From contig NZ_JAGGQU010000037.1 of assembly GCF_018613155.1 (NCBI RefSeq), positions 1 to 64,000 on the forward strand: a stretch of DNA of 64,000 nucleotides. Direction: 5' to 3'. This DNA is from Bacillus sp. ISL-55. GTDB lineage: Bacteria > Bacillota > Bacilli > Bacillales > Cytobacillaceae. Position numbers and translations under genes: made by a program. Shown here piece after piece: positions 50,241-61,754 of the stretch. Below the pieces are notes generated by a model, which saw only the letters and a list, made by a program, of their open reading frames with translations, made no database searches and had not been told where the DNA came from. Each line of letters opens with the position of its first letter. Within the stretch, counting starts at the first letter, position 1.

Positions 50241-50271
50241 GACAGGCAACGAAGTATGTTGCTTGTTTTTG
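50241..50271 (+). terminator. Terminator after the 49667 gene
   Basis: ACAGGCAAC pairs with GTTGCTTGT (one G-T pair), followed by TTTTTG. Confidence 0.75.
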
Positions 50272-50409
50272 TTATTTTTTCAACTATGACATTTGTTTTC
50301 TGAACAAATTTGGACACATTTTCCACCAGTCTTAATATTATTGCTTTATATTTTCCGTCGATATAAGAGTATGGTGCTCTAAAAATTTTTAGGTAAGGTA
50401 GGAATTCGT

Positions 50410-51894
50410 ATGGAAAAACTTGAAAAAATGCAAGTTGAGGAATCTAAAAAGAAGAACTTTCTAATGTTTTGTGTATTTTCTTTATCCCTTTTGGCAGGAT
50501 TCGCGAAATCTTTAGTATCGAACGACTTAACCCAGAGTTTAATCTATGGCTCTGAGCTACTCCTCTTTACATTGGCTTTTCTTCTAGTTCAAAGATTCTT
50601 TAAGAAATATTGGTTATTCCCTTATATCGGCATTGGTATGGCTTTGTTCTTTACTACAGTTGGAGGTTATTTAACTGGTGGAGGATGGTCAATTTTAATT
50701 ATTTCATTTTTTATGGCAATCTTTTCAGTTGTTCAATTAAACAAAAAAGTATTTATAATGGGGTATGTCTTAGGTTTTATTCCATTAATTATCACTCACA
50801 TATCAGGTACGAAGGAAATTGAAACAATCCAGGCAAATGCCCCGACTACTTTTTTAGTTTATGTTTTATCCGGAATACTTTTATATGTGATTGTTCACCT
50901 TAACCAAAAGCAAACCACAACAATAAATAACCTAATTCTTAACTCTGAAGAAAATGCCTTAGAACAAAAAAGGCAGAAGGAATTTATACAGATCAACATG
51001 AGAAAAATACTGAAAGATGTATCAGATACAAATAAGCATATACAAAGCAATCTAATGGCACAAAGCGAGATAAAGCAAGTCATTAATGAGGTATCTGTTG
51101 GAAGCCAGCAGCAAAGCGAGCAAATTAATTCCATCTCTGAAAGTGCAGAAGTCTCACTTGAAGTAATGCTCCAATTACAAGAGATGATGAAGAATTTGGC
51201 TAAAGATGCTCTGCAGACAAAAGAGATTACAACTTCTGGTGGAAAAAAAGTGTTGTTGTTCAACAAAGACGTAAAGGACATACAAGCGTTTATATCGGAT
51301 CTAAATCTTATGTTTAATAGTTTGAGTAATAAAATCAAAGAGACAAGCTCTTTTTCGGATGCCATTAAGCAAATTTCCGAACAAACGAATTTATTAGCAT
51401 TAAACGCTTCAATCGAAGCTGCTAGAGCAGGTGAAGCTGGCCGAGGTTTTTCAGTTGTTGCTGAGGAAATAAGAAAACTTGCAGAAATCACTAATACCAC
51501 AGCTCAAAATATTACCGTTAATTTATCTGAAGTAAGTAAGGATAATGAGACCACCCTATCGAAAATGGGGACCAGCGAAGATAAAATTGGTGCCATGATA
51601 AATTCTTCTGGAGAAATTGTTCATTTTTTCGAGGAAATATCCAGTAGTTTTGAAAGGATCAATACTGACTTAGATAAGACCGAAAAGTTATCGGAAGAAG
51701 TAGTTAGCAATAGTGCAAATGTCCAAAAATCGACCGCGGAATTAGCAGCAATTCTGGAACAAGCTAGTGCAAGTCTGGAAGAAATGAGTGCTACAGTAGA
51801 AACATTGACTAGCGATAGCTCAAAAATTGCAGTATCAATGGAAAGTACAACAGTCAATGCAACCAATATCTTGCAGGAATCAGAAGAAGAGTAA
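50410..51894 (+). CDS. Methyl-accepting chemotaxis protein without an outside ligand domain
   Basis: This 494-residue receptor has about six closely spaced membrane segments (20-165), no large extracellular domain, and a cytosolic signalling coiled coil. The hairpin tip is [24 protein letters not shown], which binds CheA/CheW. Methylation-type Glu/Gln regions flank it. The ligand is not known; multi-pass MCPs of this kind often sense membrane or intracellular state. The gene is isolated, with only a weak AGGTAGG ribosome site. Confidence 0.9.
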   Translation: MEKLEKMQVEESKKKNFLMFCVFSLSLLAGFAKSLVSNDLTQSLIYGSELLLFTLAFLLVQRFFKKYWLFPYIGIGMALFFTTVGGYLTGGGWSILIISFFMAIFSVVQLNKKVFIMGYVLGFIPLIITHISGTKEIETIQANAPTTFLVYVLSGILLYVIVHLNQKQTTTINNLILNSEENALEQKRQKEFIQINMRKILKDVSDTNKHIQSNLMAQSEIKQVINEVSVGSQQQSEQINSISESAEVSLEVMLQLQEMMKNLAKDALQTKEITTSGGKKVLLFNKDVKDIQAFISDLNLMFNSLSNKIKETSSFSDAIKQISEQTNLLALNASIEAARAGEAGRGFSVVAEEIRKLAEITNTTAQNITVNLSEVSKDNETTLSKMGTSEDKIGAMINSSGEIVHFFEEISSSFERINTDLDKTEKLSEEVVSNSANVQKSTAELAAILEQASASLEEMSATVETLTSDSSKIAVSMESTTVNATNILQESEEE

Positions 51895-51969
51895 TAACCT
51901 AATTTCTTGTCAGAATGAGAAACCGACTAGCACTACTCTGAAAAAGTGAAAATCTTAAAAAGGTTAAAA

Positions 51970-52004
51970 GCAGTTTGTAAGATTCTTCTTGCAAACTGTT
52001 TTTT
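51970..52004 (+). terminator. Terminator after the chemoreceptor gene
   Basis: CAGTTTG pairs with CAAACTG across a 14-base loop that can extend the pairing, followed by TTTTTT. Confidence 0.8.
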
Positions 52005-52281
52005 ATTGGTCTATCCGACTAGACATTCGCCATTTTAGGGGTTGTTGAGACTTATAATGGTTACAGAGCTTTTAGAGATACATAAGAAGTTCTTATATAG
52101 GCAAAAAATACCTTTCAAGATTATCCGGACATTCTCACAACATGGGAATCAGAATTCATTAGGCTGCTTCTGTATGATTCCTCTTTCTCAGTTCCTCTTT
52201 AATATCATGATTCCCTAGTAGTATTTTCCCGAATCCATTCTATTTTTGTCGAAATTATTACGCTATTCGAAGTATTCGTGC

Positions 52282-52307
52282 TATAATCCGTTTTGTAAGC
52301 GTTTACT
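52282..52307 (+). promoter_or_regulatory. -10 element and CcpA cre site of the esterase gene
   Basis: TATAAT (52282-52287) is followed by TGTAAGCGTTTACT (52294-52307), which fits the cre consensus TGWAARCGYTWNCW at every position. The cre covers the expected transcript start, so glucose repression by CcpA-HPr is likely. The -35 region is poor. Confidence 0.8.
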
Positions 52308-52389
52308 AAAATTAACTAATTTTACATGAATAATTTAGTAAAATTTTACGAAATTAGTAGCGCTTTTAAAATTCATTGGGAGGGTATTT

Positions 52390-55300
52390 ATGAAGAATAA
52401 GAAATTCGTTTCATGGTTGTCGATTGCTATTTTGCTATGTTCATTAATTCCATCAAGTGTTGTTGCATTTGATGGTGAAACCGGTGAGAATGGCAAGCTT
52501 GATCTGTCAGGAGATTGGTTTTTTACCCTCGGAGATAATGTAGAGGAATATTCAAGAATGGATTATGATCATTCGAATTGGAAGACTTTAAAACCTGGTA
52601 CAGGCTTTTTGAGTGGCGCGGATTTCCCGGAGAATTCTTTTGCCTGGTACCGGACAGAATTTGTTGTCCCAAAAGGTTTTTCTAAGGATGTATTAACACT
52701 TGCGCTTGGGAAGATAGACGATGGAGATGAAGTGTACCTGAACGGCAAGCTTCTTGCTTCGACTGGTTTTGAAGATGGGCAGTTCAACGAATCCTTCTGG
52801 TCACAAAGCAGAGAGTACGAGCTTCCCGCTTCAATGCTTAAGTATGGGAAAGAAAATGTATTGGCTGTAAGAGTTTATAATGCCGGCGGTGGCGGAGGAA
52901 TCTATGAGGGGCCGTTAGGAATCTTCAATGAAACGGCTTTAAGAGGAGAAAAAGGGCTTCCGAACCAACTTGCGGATAAAGAGGAAACAAAGCAGCTCCT
53001 GAAGTTTGTTAAGGCGCAACAGCGTTTCCTTGAAACGAAGAAGCTCGATTCATATATTGAAACTTTTTCAGATGCATTTTTCCATGACGGATATGACAAA
53101 GAGAGACAGCATAGTCTTGTAGAACGCTGGACGGATGAATACGATGTGATTGATCAAAGGGATGAACGTACAGTCGTTTTTAAAGACGGAGATACTTACA
53201 TTTTATCAACCTATCGAACGATTTCCGGAAAGCAAACCGGACAGAATAAGACATTAGTGGATGAAAAACAGGAGCGTTTTTTTACTAAAAAAGATGGGGA
53301 TTTTTACGAAACTGGAAATCAAAGCCGATTCTATCAGGATACTTATTACTCTGACTCGTTCCAAAAGGAAATGAGTTACCGGGTTTATTTACCAGACGGA
53401 TATTTACAGTCCAAGGAACAGTATCCTGTCGTATACCTTTTACATCAGTATGGAAGTTCCAGTCAGCAGTACGAGGTTGATCAGCTTAATCAGAAGCTCG
53501 ACAAGTGGATGGAAGAGGGCAAAATACAAAAGATGATCGTTGTAATGCCAGATACATCCGGAAACAGCTGGTATGTCAACAAACCAAATGAGCCATGGAT
53601 GGACTTGATCACCGAGGATTTTGTACCGCAGGTCGACAGCATGTACCGCACAATTGATGATCCGAATTTCCGTGCCATTTCCGGTGTATCTATGGGTGGG
53701 TTTGGTGCCTATGTGATCGGTCTGAACCATCCTGAGCTTTTCCGCTCGATAGCCAGTCATATGGGAGCATTGAGTTTTGAGTTTGAAGGGCAGAATCCTC
53801 TTAAGCTAATTAAGAGTTTAAATGAAAAAGAGGAAGATCCAAATGCGGCAATTACAAAACTAAAACAGTTTTCTTTCTACCTTGATGGCGGTACGGAAGA
53901 TGCTTTGACATCAAGGGCAAATTCAACGAACGATATCCATAAGTATTTTAGGAATTATAATATTCCGCATCAGTACAGCACACGCGCGGGCGGGCATGAC
54001 AGCGAGTTTTATTTAGCATCGATGGATAAGTCCTTTGTGATGCACAGCAGCCATTTTACCAAATCACTTGCCAGCGGCAGTTTGAAGGTTAGCCCCCAGG
54101 CTGTAAGCAGTGATGAAACCGAGGTAGCAGCACAATATACCGTTTCAGTCGGTGAGGATATTGAGAAGTATTCTGGGGAAAGTGCGAAAGTTCCAATGGC
54201 TATCTCTCTGCAGGTTGATGACCCTCAAGGGCAGGTAGTTTATAAAGAGACCAAAGAGATCCCGGAAGCTCAGGCAAAAGGATATACGGGAGAGTTTTCA
54301 ATCCCGACGGAACAATTAAAAGAATCTCAGAATTTCACAGTGAAACTATCTCTATCTCTTCTCGGCAAAAATATCGATATCTCCAGCAGGCCGCTGATCA
54401 TGGTCAGCCAGGTCGTTATGGCTGATGGCGAGGCCCATTTTGACCTGCTTGGTGATTGGAAGTTCAAGCTTGATGATGAACCGAGTAGCCCGGTAGATGG
54501 AAATTCTGCTGATACGAATGGATGGTCAGTAGTTCAGCCTGGACTGGAATGGTGGAAAAACGGTTTCGGCGGATACGAAAACATCCAAAGCTACAACGGT
54601 GGTGCTTGGTATGTAAGGGAATTTGAGCTGCCGGAACAATTCCCGGCCAGTGGTTTGACTCTGCTAGGTGGAAAGATTGATGATGCAGACGAGATTTATG
54701 TTAACGGCCAATTGGTTGGAAGCACAGGAATGGAAAATGGTGAGTTTAAGCAATCACATTGGGCAGAACTGAGAAAATATAAACTTGCTGATTCAATTTT
54801 AAAGCCTGGAGAGACAAACAAAATTGCGATCAGACTCTTTGATAACAATGGTGATGGGGGCTTATACTCCGGTCCAATCGGACTTTATTCGGAAATATCC
54901 CTGAGAAAAGCCAAAGGCCTTCCATATGAAAAGCCAGATGCAGCAGTCGAACAGCAAGTTAAGGACCTTTTCGTAGAACAAATTACAGCTTTGAATGAAA
55001 AGGATCTTGAGGGATTCAGCAAAACCATCTCAGCAAACTACTTCAATGATGGCAAAAAGAAGAAGGACCTTATCAAACGTATTGAAGATTGGTTTGCTAA
55101 GGACGAAGTAGTTGCAGAAGCTGATAAACTCCAGGTCTATATTGACGGAGAACAACTACTGCTTGAGGGCAATCTAGTTGTAAAAGGAAGAGAAGCTGAT
55201 GGATCCACAGAGATTTTAAAAGAGGAGAGCATGTCGAACCATTTTGCCTTTGAAAATGGGGTTGTCTTGGAGACGGGAAACCAAAAGAGATTTTTCGTGG

Positions 55301-56001
55301 ACAGTTATTATTCTGGAAGTCTGGGTGCAGAAAAGACAGCCCGTGTTTATCTGCCTGAAGGCTATGAAAACAGTGATAAGCAGTATCCAGTCGTTTATCT
55401 GCTTCATCAATTCCAGAGTGACAGCTCTGCGTTCGAATTGGATAAGGTTGACCTGATCCTTGACCAGGCAATTGCCGGAAAAGAAATAGGTGAAATGATC
55501 GTCGTCATGCCTGACTCTGACGGGATGAGCTGGTGGGTCAATCAGGAAAACGGCAGCCAGTGGATGGATATGGTCACAAAGGATTTGGTCCCATACATCG
55601 ATCAAACTTACAGAACCATCGCTGATAAGAATCAACGCGGAATTTCCGGAGTTTCAATGGGCGGTTTCGGTGCGTATGTGATCGGCATGCAAAACACAGA
55701 CTTGTTCACATCGTTCGCCAGCCATATGGGAGCGTTAAGCAGCACGGTCGCAGGCAAAAATCCGATTCAGCTCGTGAAGAATGCTGATCCAGAGAAACTG
55801 CGTGAACTATCGTTCTATTTTGATAGCGGAGACGAGGACTTCTACAAGTTCGACATCCCGGCAATTGACCTGCATCACTATTTGAAATCAGTAGGGGTGC
55901 CGCATGAATTCGAAATCAGAAGCGGAAATCACAACAGTGAATTCTACACAGGCTCCATTGTAAAATCATTCAAGCATCACAGTGAACATTTTAGAAATTA
56001 A
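52390..56001 (+). CDS. Secreted tandem esterase: duplicated lectin-like plus esterase D modules
   Basis: This 1203-residue protein has a signal peptide and two copies of one layout. Copy 1 (about 30-560) and copy 2 (about 680-1203) each contain a galactose-binding-like jelly roll (DLSGDWFFTLGDN; DLLGDWKFKLDDE), a short NTF2-like segment, and a feruloyl/esterase-D hydrolase. The nucleophiles are Ser434 and Ser1089 in GVSMGGFGAYVIG. Both Asp and His sites (FYLDGG/GGHDSEF; FYFDSG/GNHNSEF) are present, so both copies look active. An Ig-like linker (about 565-675) joins them. The enzyme probably removes acyl groups from plant or microbial polysaccharide. Confidence 0.9.
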   Translation: MKNKKFVSWLSIAILLCSLIPSSVVAFDGETGENGKLDLSGDWFFTLGDNVEEYSRMDYDHSNWKTLKPGTGFLSGADFPENSFAWYRTEFVVPKGFSKDVLTLALGKIDDGDEVYLNGKLLASTGFEDGQFNESFWSQSREYELPASMLKYGKENVLAVRVYNAGGGGGIYEGPLGIFNETALRGEKGLPNQLADKEETKQLLKFVKAQQRFLETKKLDSYIETFSDAFFHDGYDKERQHSLVERWTDEYDVIDQRDERTVVFKDGDTYILSTYRTISGKQTGQNKTLVDEKQERFFTKKDGDFYETGNQSRFYQDTYYSDSFQKEMSYRVYLPDGYLQSKEQYPVVYLLHQYGSSSQQYEVDQLNQKLDKWMEEGKIQKMIVVMPDTSGNSWYVNKPNEPWMDLITEDFVPQVDSMYRTIDDPNFRAISGVSMGGFGAYVIGLNHPELFRSIASHMGALSFEFEGQNPLKLIKSLNEKEEDPNAAITKLKQFSFYLDGGTEDALTSRANSTNDIHKYFRNYNIPHQYSTRAGGHDSEFYLASMDKSFVMHSSHFTKSLASGSLKVSPQAVSSDETEVAAQYTVSVGEDIEKYSGESAKVPMAISLQVDDPQGQVVYKETKEIPEAQAKGYTGEFSIPTEQLKESQNFTVKLSLSLLGKNIDISSRPLIMVSQVVMADGEAHFDLLGDWKFKLDDEPSSPVDGNSADTNGWSVVQPGLEWWKNGFGGYENIQSYNGGAWYVREFELPEQFPASGLTLLGGKIDDADEIYVNGQLVGSTGMENGEFKQSHWAELRKYKLADSILKPGETNKIAIRLFDNNGDGGLYSGPIGLYSEISLRKAKGLPYEKPDAAVEQQVKDLFVEQITALNEKDLEGFSKTISANYFNDGKKKKDLIKRIEDWFAKDEVVAEADKLQVYIDGEQLLLEGNLVVKGREADGSTEILKEESMSNHFAFENGVVLETGNQKRFFVDSYYSGSLGAEKTARVYLPEGYENSDKQYPVVYLLHQFQSDSSAFELDKVDLILDQAIAGKEIGEMIVVMPDSDGMSWWVNQENGSQWMDMVTKDLVPYIDQTYRTIADKNQRGISGVSMGGFGAYVIGMQNTDLFTSFASHMGALSSTVAGKNPIQLVKNADPEKLRELSFYFDSGDEDFYKFDIPAIDLHHYLKSVGVPHEFEIRSGNHNSEFYTGSIVKSFKHHSEHFRN

Positions 56002-56021
56002 AGATGTCCATATTACCTTTA

Positions 56022-56064
56022 AGCGAAACAACCATTAACCTTTTAGGCGGATGGTTGTTTCGCT
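56022..56064 (+). terminator. Hairpin after the esterase gene
   Basis: AGCGAAACAACCAT pairs perfectly with ATGGTTGTTTCGCT over a 15-base loop. No U-run follows, so it may be a stability hairpin. Confidence 0.6.
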
Positions 56065-56179
56065 ATGTGTTCCAAAAGCTCCTCATATAACATCTCAATT
56101 TGCTTTGATAAGTTATTTTTCTGTAAAATCGGGTAAATACTAACTAATAACCAAACCCAAACAGAAGGCAGGGATTGTA

Positions 56180-56446
56180 ATGAAAAATGACAAGAACTCT
56201 AACTTTTATAAACAAGAAATGAACTTGAATATGTACATGGACGCCGTTCATGATACAGATAATACTGAACTGATTCTGTTACGAGAAAAGACAAGGTATA
56301 CGGATGGAGCAAATACGATCATTCAAAAAGTTCAGAATGAGTTTTTGGAGAAAAAAAGAATGGAAGAAATCGACCTTGCTCTAGCCAATAAAGACAAGGA
56401 AAGATTCATGGATTTGACTTCGGAGAACTGGAAGGATGCTTTGTAA
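56180..56446 (+). CDS. IDEAL-domain protein
   Basis: This 88-residue cytosolic protein ends with the IDEAL motif region (RMEEIDLALANKDKERFMDLT), a short helical domain of about 35 residues found in many Bacillus proteins. The N terminus is flexible. In other IDEAL proteins this motif is an interaction module; the role here is not known. Start GCAGGGATTG is a moderate ribosome site, and a terminator follows. Confidence 0.82.
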   Translation: MKNDKNSNFYKQEMNLNMYMDAVHDTDNTELILLREKTRYTDGANTIIQKVQNEFLEKKRMEEIDLALANKDKERFMDLTSENWKDAL

Positions 56447-56477
56447 GGTGAAATGGATGGGTATTTGGATAATATAG

Positions 56478-56517
56478 AAAGCCTGAAACCAAATGAAATG
56501 AATGGTTTCAGGCTTTT
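56478..56517 (+). terminator. Terminator after the IDEAL gene
   Basis: AAAGCCTGAAACCA pairs with TGGTTTCAGGCTTT over 11 bases, followed by TATTT. Confidence 0.85.
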
Positions 56518-56618
56518 ATTTATAAATGTTTTCCTTCGCAAAAGGTCGTGCTCTAGATTTCATCGTCGTTCCTTCATCTTCATTAATAACTGGAAGAAAT
56601 CGAGTGAAATTTCCAGTT

Positions 56619-56730
56619 CGCCAATATATCTTGCTTTTCGCCAATAAAGAGGAGGATTTCGCCAATAAAATCTGAAAATCGCCAATAAATTTTTATTATC
56701 GCCAATAAAATTGTGAACTCCGCCAATAAA
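56619..56730. repeat. Phased array D: six copies of CGCCAATAAA at 20-21 bp
   Basis: Copies start at 56619, 56639, 56660, 56680, 56700 and 56721, so steps are 20, 21, 20, 20 and 21. The word is CGCCAATAWA, with 10-11 variable bases between. The layout matches arrays A-C. It lies just past the stop of the sigma gene on the minus strand. Confidence 0.85.
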
Positions 56731-56760
56731 AGGATTTTCTCAGTAGTTCAGCAGCCAGTA

Positions 56761-57252
56761 TTAATCAACAATCTGCAATAATTGCTCCTTTAGCTTACTT
56801 TTAGCTCCGTTTCGCCACTGTTTGACTGCTGACAAGGACACATGCTCTTTTTCAGCAATTTCTTTGACGGACAATAAATCAACGCAAGTGTAGATAACCC
56901 ACTTTGTTTCTTTTTCAGTTAAACCATGACAATAGCTGAGCAGAAATTCGATTTCAAGCGGTTGGTCTGCATTTGTTTCTTCGACTGACTCCCAGTATTC
57001 TTCTTTAGGATGTATGCTCCGCTCTTCCAACCGGTTGTTGCGGTTCATTTCATTCAGGATTTGCCCTTTTATATAGCTATAGGCATAATTTGAGAATTCC
57101 CCTTTAACCGGATCAAAAGCTTCAGCTGCTTCCCAAAGCCCTACCAGTCCAATATGGAAATACTCTTTCTGATTTTTATAGATATGCAAGGTCCTTATAA
57201 TTTTGTGAATCATAGGTTCATACTGTTTGGCTAATAGATCAAAATTGTCCAT
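56761..57252 (-). CDS. Small sigma-70-family factor
   Basis: This 163-residue protein has a region 2 (YKNQKEYFHIGLVGLWEAAEAF and then FSNYAYSYIKGQILNEM) and a region 4 helix-turn-helix (SVKEIAEKEHVSLSAVKQWRNGAK). It is shorter than housekeeping sigma factors and lacks regions 1 and most of 3, like ECF-size or SigH/ComX-like factors. ATG 57252 is the start: GGAAGG is 7 bases upstream, while an upstream extension has none. It is divergent from comK across 630 bases. In staphylococci SigH and ComK both act in competence, so a link is plausible. Confidence 0.8.
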   Translation of the reverse strand: MDNFDLLAKQYEPMIHKIIRTLHIYKNQKEYFHIGLVGLWEAAEAFDPVKGEFSNYAYSYIKGQILNEMNRNNRLEERSIHPKEEYWESVEETNADQPLEIEFLLSYCHGLTEKETKWVIYTCVDLLSVKEIAEKEHVSLSAVKQWRNGAKSKLKEQLLQIVD

Positions 57253-57883
57253 TTGCAATCCTTCCTGGATCGCGCGCGACTGACTTATATTCCCGGGTAG
57301 CTTTAAGATACCTTTGAAAGTGGGAGTTGAGCCAATCCTGAAAAAACAATTTTGGATACAAAATAGCTCAATAAACAGCCTGTTTAGCATCCAAAAATCA
57401 ATTTTCAAAAGTTATTAGACAATTTAATAAATAAAGAGTGCAAAATTGAGTTTTACCTTAAAATGTGAATATTATTTGTCCAGCAAAGAAAATATTTTTT
57501 ATAGGTTTTATAGGAAATGTTAGCACTATTAATAGATAAGAAATGAGGGGTTTTCAGAGGGAAATTTGAGAAATATATCGCTAATTGAAGAGATATTTTT
57601 AAAAAACCATATATTATACTGAAAAAACATTTTCTTTGCAATATTCCATAAGTTCTAATGTGTTTAGACAGGAACAATGCAGATTTACTTATAAAAGGAA
57701 AAATTTATATAATAATACCAGTGGGGGTTAATGGGAGTGATGTGGAGTAACATAATAAAAAATAAAGAAGCCCTCGGGGAAAATGTCTTGGCGGACTCCC
57801 GAGGACGAGTGTTGGGTATACCAACTATGTTAGTATACCTTTTCTAATCAAATAATCAATAGATTTTATGAGGAGAGGAAAGA
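57253..57883. promoter_or_regulatory. 630-base divergent region between the sigma gene and comK
   Basis: No gene is visible. CCTCGGG (57772) pairs with CCCGAGG (57798). Next come TTGGGTATACCAA and a second GTATACC before the comK start. Several A-runs and T-runs resemble ComK boxes (AAAAN5TTTT) with one mismatch, such as near 57620. ComK autoregulation is likely by analogy with B. subtilis but is not proven here. Confidence 0.45.
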
Positions 57884-58432
57884 ATGGACGTGCTAACGAA
57901 TTACATACTCAACGAAGAATCAGTGTTATTGACTGGAGAATATAATGTTAACGGAAAGCTATACGCCAGGGTGATCCAAGGTGAAGACACATTCCTGGTT
58001 GATATGAAACCTTTAAAAATCATCAATGAAACGATGATTGGGGTGGGCTCGGATTTTAAAGCAGGGCGTAAAAGTGCAAGAAGACTGCTGGGAGATGTCA
58101 GCATGTGCCCGATTAAGGTTAACTGTAATCTAGGAATCTGGCTATTCCCCACCAAGTCATACAATGATGATTTCTGCATCTGGTTCTCTTTGATGCATGT
58201 AAAAGGCACAAAAGCACTGGGAATACGCAGAACAGAAGTAGAATTGAGTTATGGCCATAAAGTCGTCATCCAAATGAAAGAATCCTCCTTTAATCAAAAA
58301 AGGAAAAAAGCAGAAGAATTAAGAGAAAAGATGACCAAGAACTCAAAAGGACCTCTGACCTTTTATGTAGAACAAAAGAAAGGGATTGAGATGATCGAGG
58401 GAGAAGGGGTAAAGCGGTATACGCTTAAGTAG
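57884..58432 (+). CDS. comK: Competence transcription factor ComK
   Basis: This 182-residue protein matches ComK: FLVDMKPLKII, SDFKAGRKSARRL, CPIKVNCNLGIWLFPTKS and WFSLMHVK correspond to conserved parts of the B. subtilis protein. ComK binds AT-boxes as a dimer of dimers and switches on DNA uptake and recombination genes, including ssbB. The protein is slightly shorter than in B. subtilis (192). The strong GAGGAGAGG ribosome site fixes ATG 57884. It lies directly upstream of glpK, which is unusual, because glpF usually stands there. Confidence 0.9.
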   Translation: MDVLTNYILNEESVLLTGEYNVNGKLYARVIQGEDTFLVDMKPLKIINETMIGVGSDFKAGRKSARRLLGDVSMCPIKVNCNLGIWLFPTKSYNDDFCIWFSLMHVKGTKALGIRRTEVELSYGHKVVIQMKESSFNQKRKKAEELREKMTKNSKGPLTFYVEQKKGIEMIEGEGVKRYTLK

Positions 58433-58562
58433 AAGTAAAATTTAAGGGCTAATCATACCCTTATGCAGCAGCATCTTACCCCAATTTTTTTTATTTAGAC
58501 CTTTATGTTAAATGAGAGAGCATCAGAAGAGTGGAAAAAAATGTAGTCCGACACAAAAATCA

Positions 58563-58591
58563 TTGAAAGCGATTTCTGTGTAATGTATACT
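58563..58591 (+). promoter_or_regulatory. SigA promoter with cre site upstream of glpK
   Basis: TTGAAA, 17 bases and TATACT form a near-consensus promoter. TGAAAGCGATTTCT (58564-58577) overlaps the -35 and matches the CcpA cre consensus at 13 of 14 positions, so carbon repression is likely. Confidence 0.8.
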
Positions 58592-58620
58592 GCTAGTAAG
58601 TTAATAATCGTGATGGAGTC

Positions 58621-60194
<1,574 letters not shown>

Positions 60195-60222
60195 ATCCGG
60201 GATGAACCATTTCCAATAATAT

Positions 60223-60262
60223 AAAGACCAAAGAGCTTGGAAAGTGCTTTTTGGTCTTTTTC
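60223..60262 (+). terminator. Terminator after glpK
   Basis: AAAGACCAAA pairs with TTTTGGTCTTT with an inner AGC/GCT pair, followed by TTTTTC. Confidence 0.85.
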
Positions 60263-60481
60263 TATTCAGAGGAATATTTTAATAAGTTTTATGGTAATTG
60301 TAAAAAACTCTCTTGAGTACATGGCCTCGAATAATGGACCAATGGCACTTTTGAAGGTCATTCCTTTAAGGATAAGATTAAAAGGACTTTACATTATTGG
60401 CTTTCATTTGACGGAGGCATCAATAATGTAGGATATTAATGTTAATTACCTTAATTTTCTATTTAATAATAAAGGGGTGCC

Positions 60482-61717
60482 TTGAGAAGTATGCAGTCAA
60501 TAAAATTTAAAGGTGTTTTTATTCAAGGTATTAATCCAGAGGTCAGGCGGCTTGCAACACAGGTCGGACAGCTGCAGCTTGGTGTATCCCGGGTAAAAGG
60601 AAGCCTGGATGGAAGAATCTCATCGCGTCGCGGAATCAGTGCAAACCTTGCCAAAGCAGGCAGTTCCCTGGGAAGGATAGAACAAAGATTGAATGAGCTG
60701 AGCTCATTCGTTAACCAATCAGTTCATTCCTATACATCTGCAGAAAATAATGTGAACAAGAGGGCTGTTACACTTGTTTCTTCATGGAATAAAGGATTCG
60801 GTTTATCTGCCGGGAACAACTCCGTCGCCAAAGCCATAGATAAAGCAGTGACAAAAGTAGATAAGAAAAAATCAACCTTTGATGAAATACTAAGTTACTT
60901 TGGTACACTTAATGAAAAGATGGGATTGATGGATGCAGCACTTATAGGCTCACAACTGACTTCAATGGCAACGGCATTTACTGTTGGCAAAAAGCTGCGA
61001 ATTCATTACTTTGGCGGAAAACCTTCACTCTGGCAAAAATTAAAAGGAGGATATAAGTTTTCTGTCGGTGCGGATGCATCATGGACCAGCAAAGGGAAGT
61101 ACAGCTCGAAAACGGCTAAATTCTTGTATGACTTTGCAAAATCAACACCAACCAACCCTGTAGCAAAACAACTGCACAAAATCGTATCCTCCTACAATAA
61201 TCCATCAGCTGTTCTCAAACATGTGGCAGGCTTCCCGAAGAACGCCAATTTCATGAGAGCGGAATATTTAATGAAGTCTGTCCATGAAAGAATTGAAATG
61301 GGAACAAAGGGCGTGTTAAAGTCCGCGGCTGAAGCGAAGGGGTTCGCTAAGGTTGGGAGAGGAATTCCTGTTGTCAGTACGGGGATTACTTTCGCTGCTA
61401 GTGTTGCAGAGTTTAATAGTTCAATTAACAATAATAAAGGATTTGGAGAGAGTCTAGGAAGATCCTTCGGCGGTCTTGCCTTAGACATGGCAGCCATAGG
61501 AACGGGAGCTAAAGCTGGTGCTATGATTGGCAGTTTGGGTGGTCCGGTTGGTGTTGTTGTAGGAGGAGCGGTCGGAGGGTTTGTAGGTGGTCTGGTCAGT
61601 GTGAAATTTGGGGATCAAATAAAGGATTATGGAGGACGGGCTGGAAAAGTGGCTGGTGATTATTTAAAGTCAAAAGTTGATGGGTGGAATAAGTCCATAA
61701 AAAGCTGGTTCAACTAA
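60482..61717 (+). CDS. YfjB-like candidate T7SS toxin with C-terminal glycine zipper
   Basis: This 411-residue protein has an N-terminal WXG-like helical region (about 1-105; LGVSRVKGSLDGRISSRRG, LSSFVNQSVHSYTSAENNV) and no signal peptide. The last third holds a glycine-zipper stretch (about 340-374; GAMIGSLGGPVGVVVGGAVG), which is typical of proteins that insert in membranes. Length and region match B. subtilis YfjB as I recall. T7SS toxins such as TspA of S. aureus use a similar zipper to depolarise membranes. Start is TTG 60482 after AAAGGGGTG, with ATG 60491 as an alternative. The next gene is a small membrane protein, a possible immunity factor. Confidence 0.68.
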   Translation: MRSMQSIKFKGVFIQGINPEVRRLATQVGQLQLGVSRVKGSLDGRISSRRGISANLAKAGSSLGRIEQRLNELSSFVNQSVHSYTSAENNVNKRAVTLVSSWNKGFGLSAGNNSVAKAIDKAVTKVDKKKSTFDEILSYFGTLNEKMGLMDAALIGSQLTSMATAFTVGKKLRIHYFGGKPSLWQKLKGGYKFSVGADASWTSKGKYSSKTAKFLYDFAKSTPTNPVAKQLHKIVSSYNNPSAVLKHVAGFPKNANFMRAEYLMKSVHERIEMGTKGVLKSAAEAKGFAKVGRGIPVVSTGITFAASVAEFNSSINNNKGFGESLGRSFGGLALDMAAIGTGAKAGAMIGSLGGPVGVVVGGAVGGFVGGLVSVKFGDQIKDYGGRAGKVAGDYLKSKVDGWNKSIKSWFN

Positions 61718-61754
61718 AATTGCTAGAATACTAGTAAAGGTGGATATCGTTTAT

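Noticed and set aside
57812-57840. GTATACC direct repeats before comK as a defined operator
   Set aside because: Only two copies, and no known regulator site matches; noted within the region entry only.
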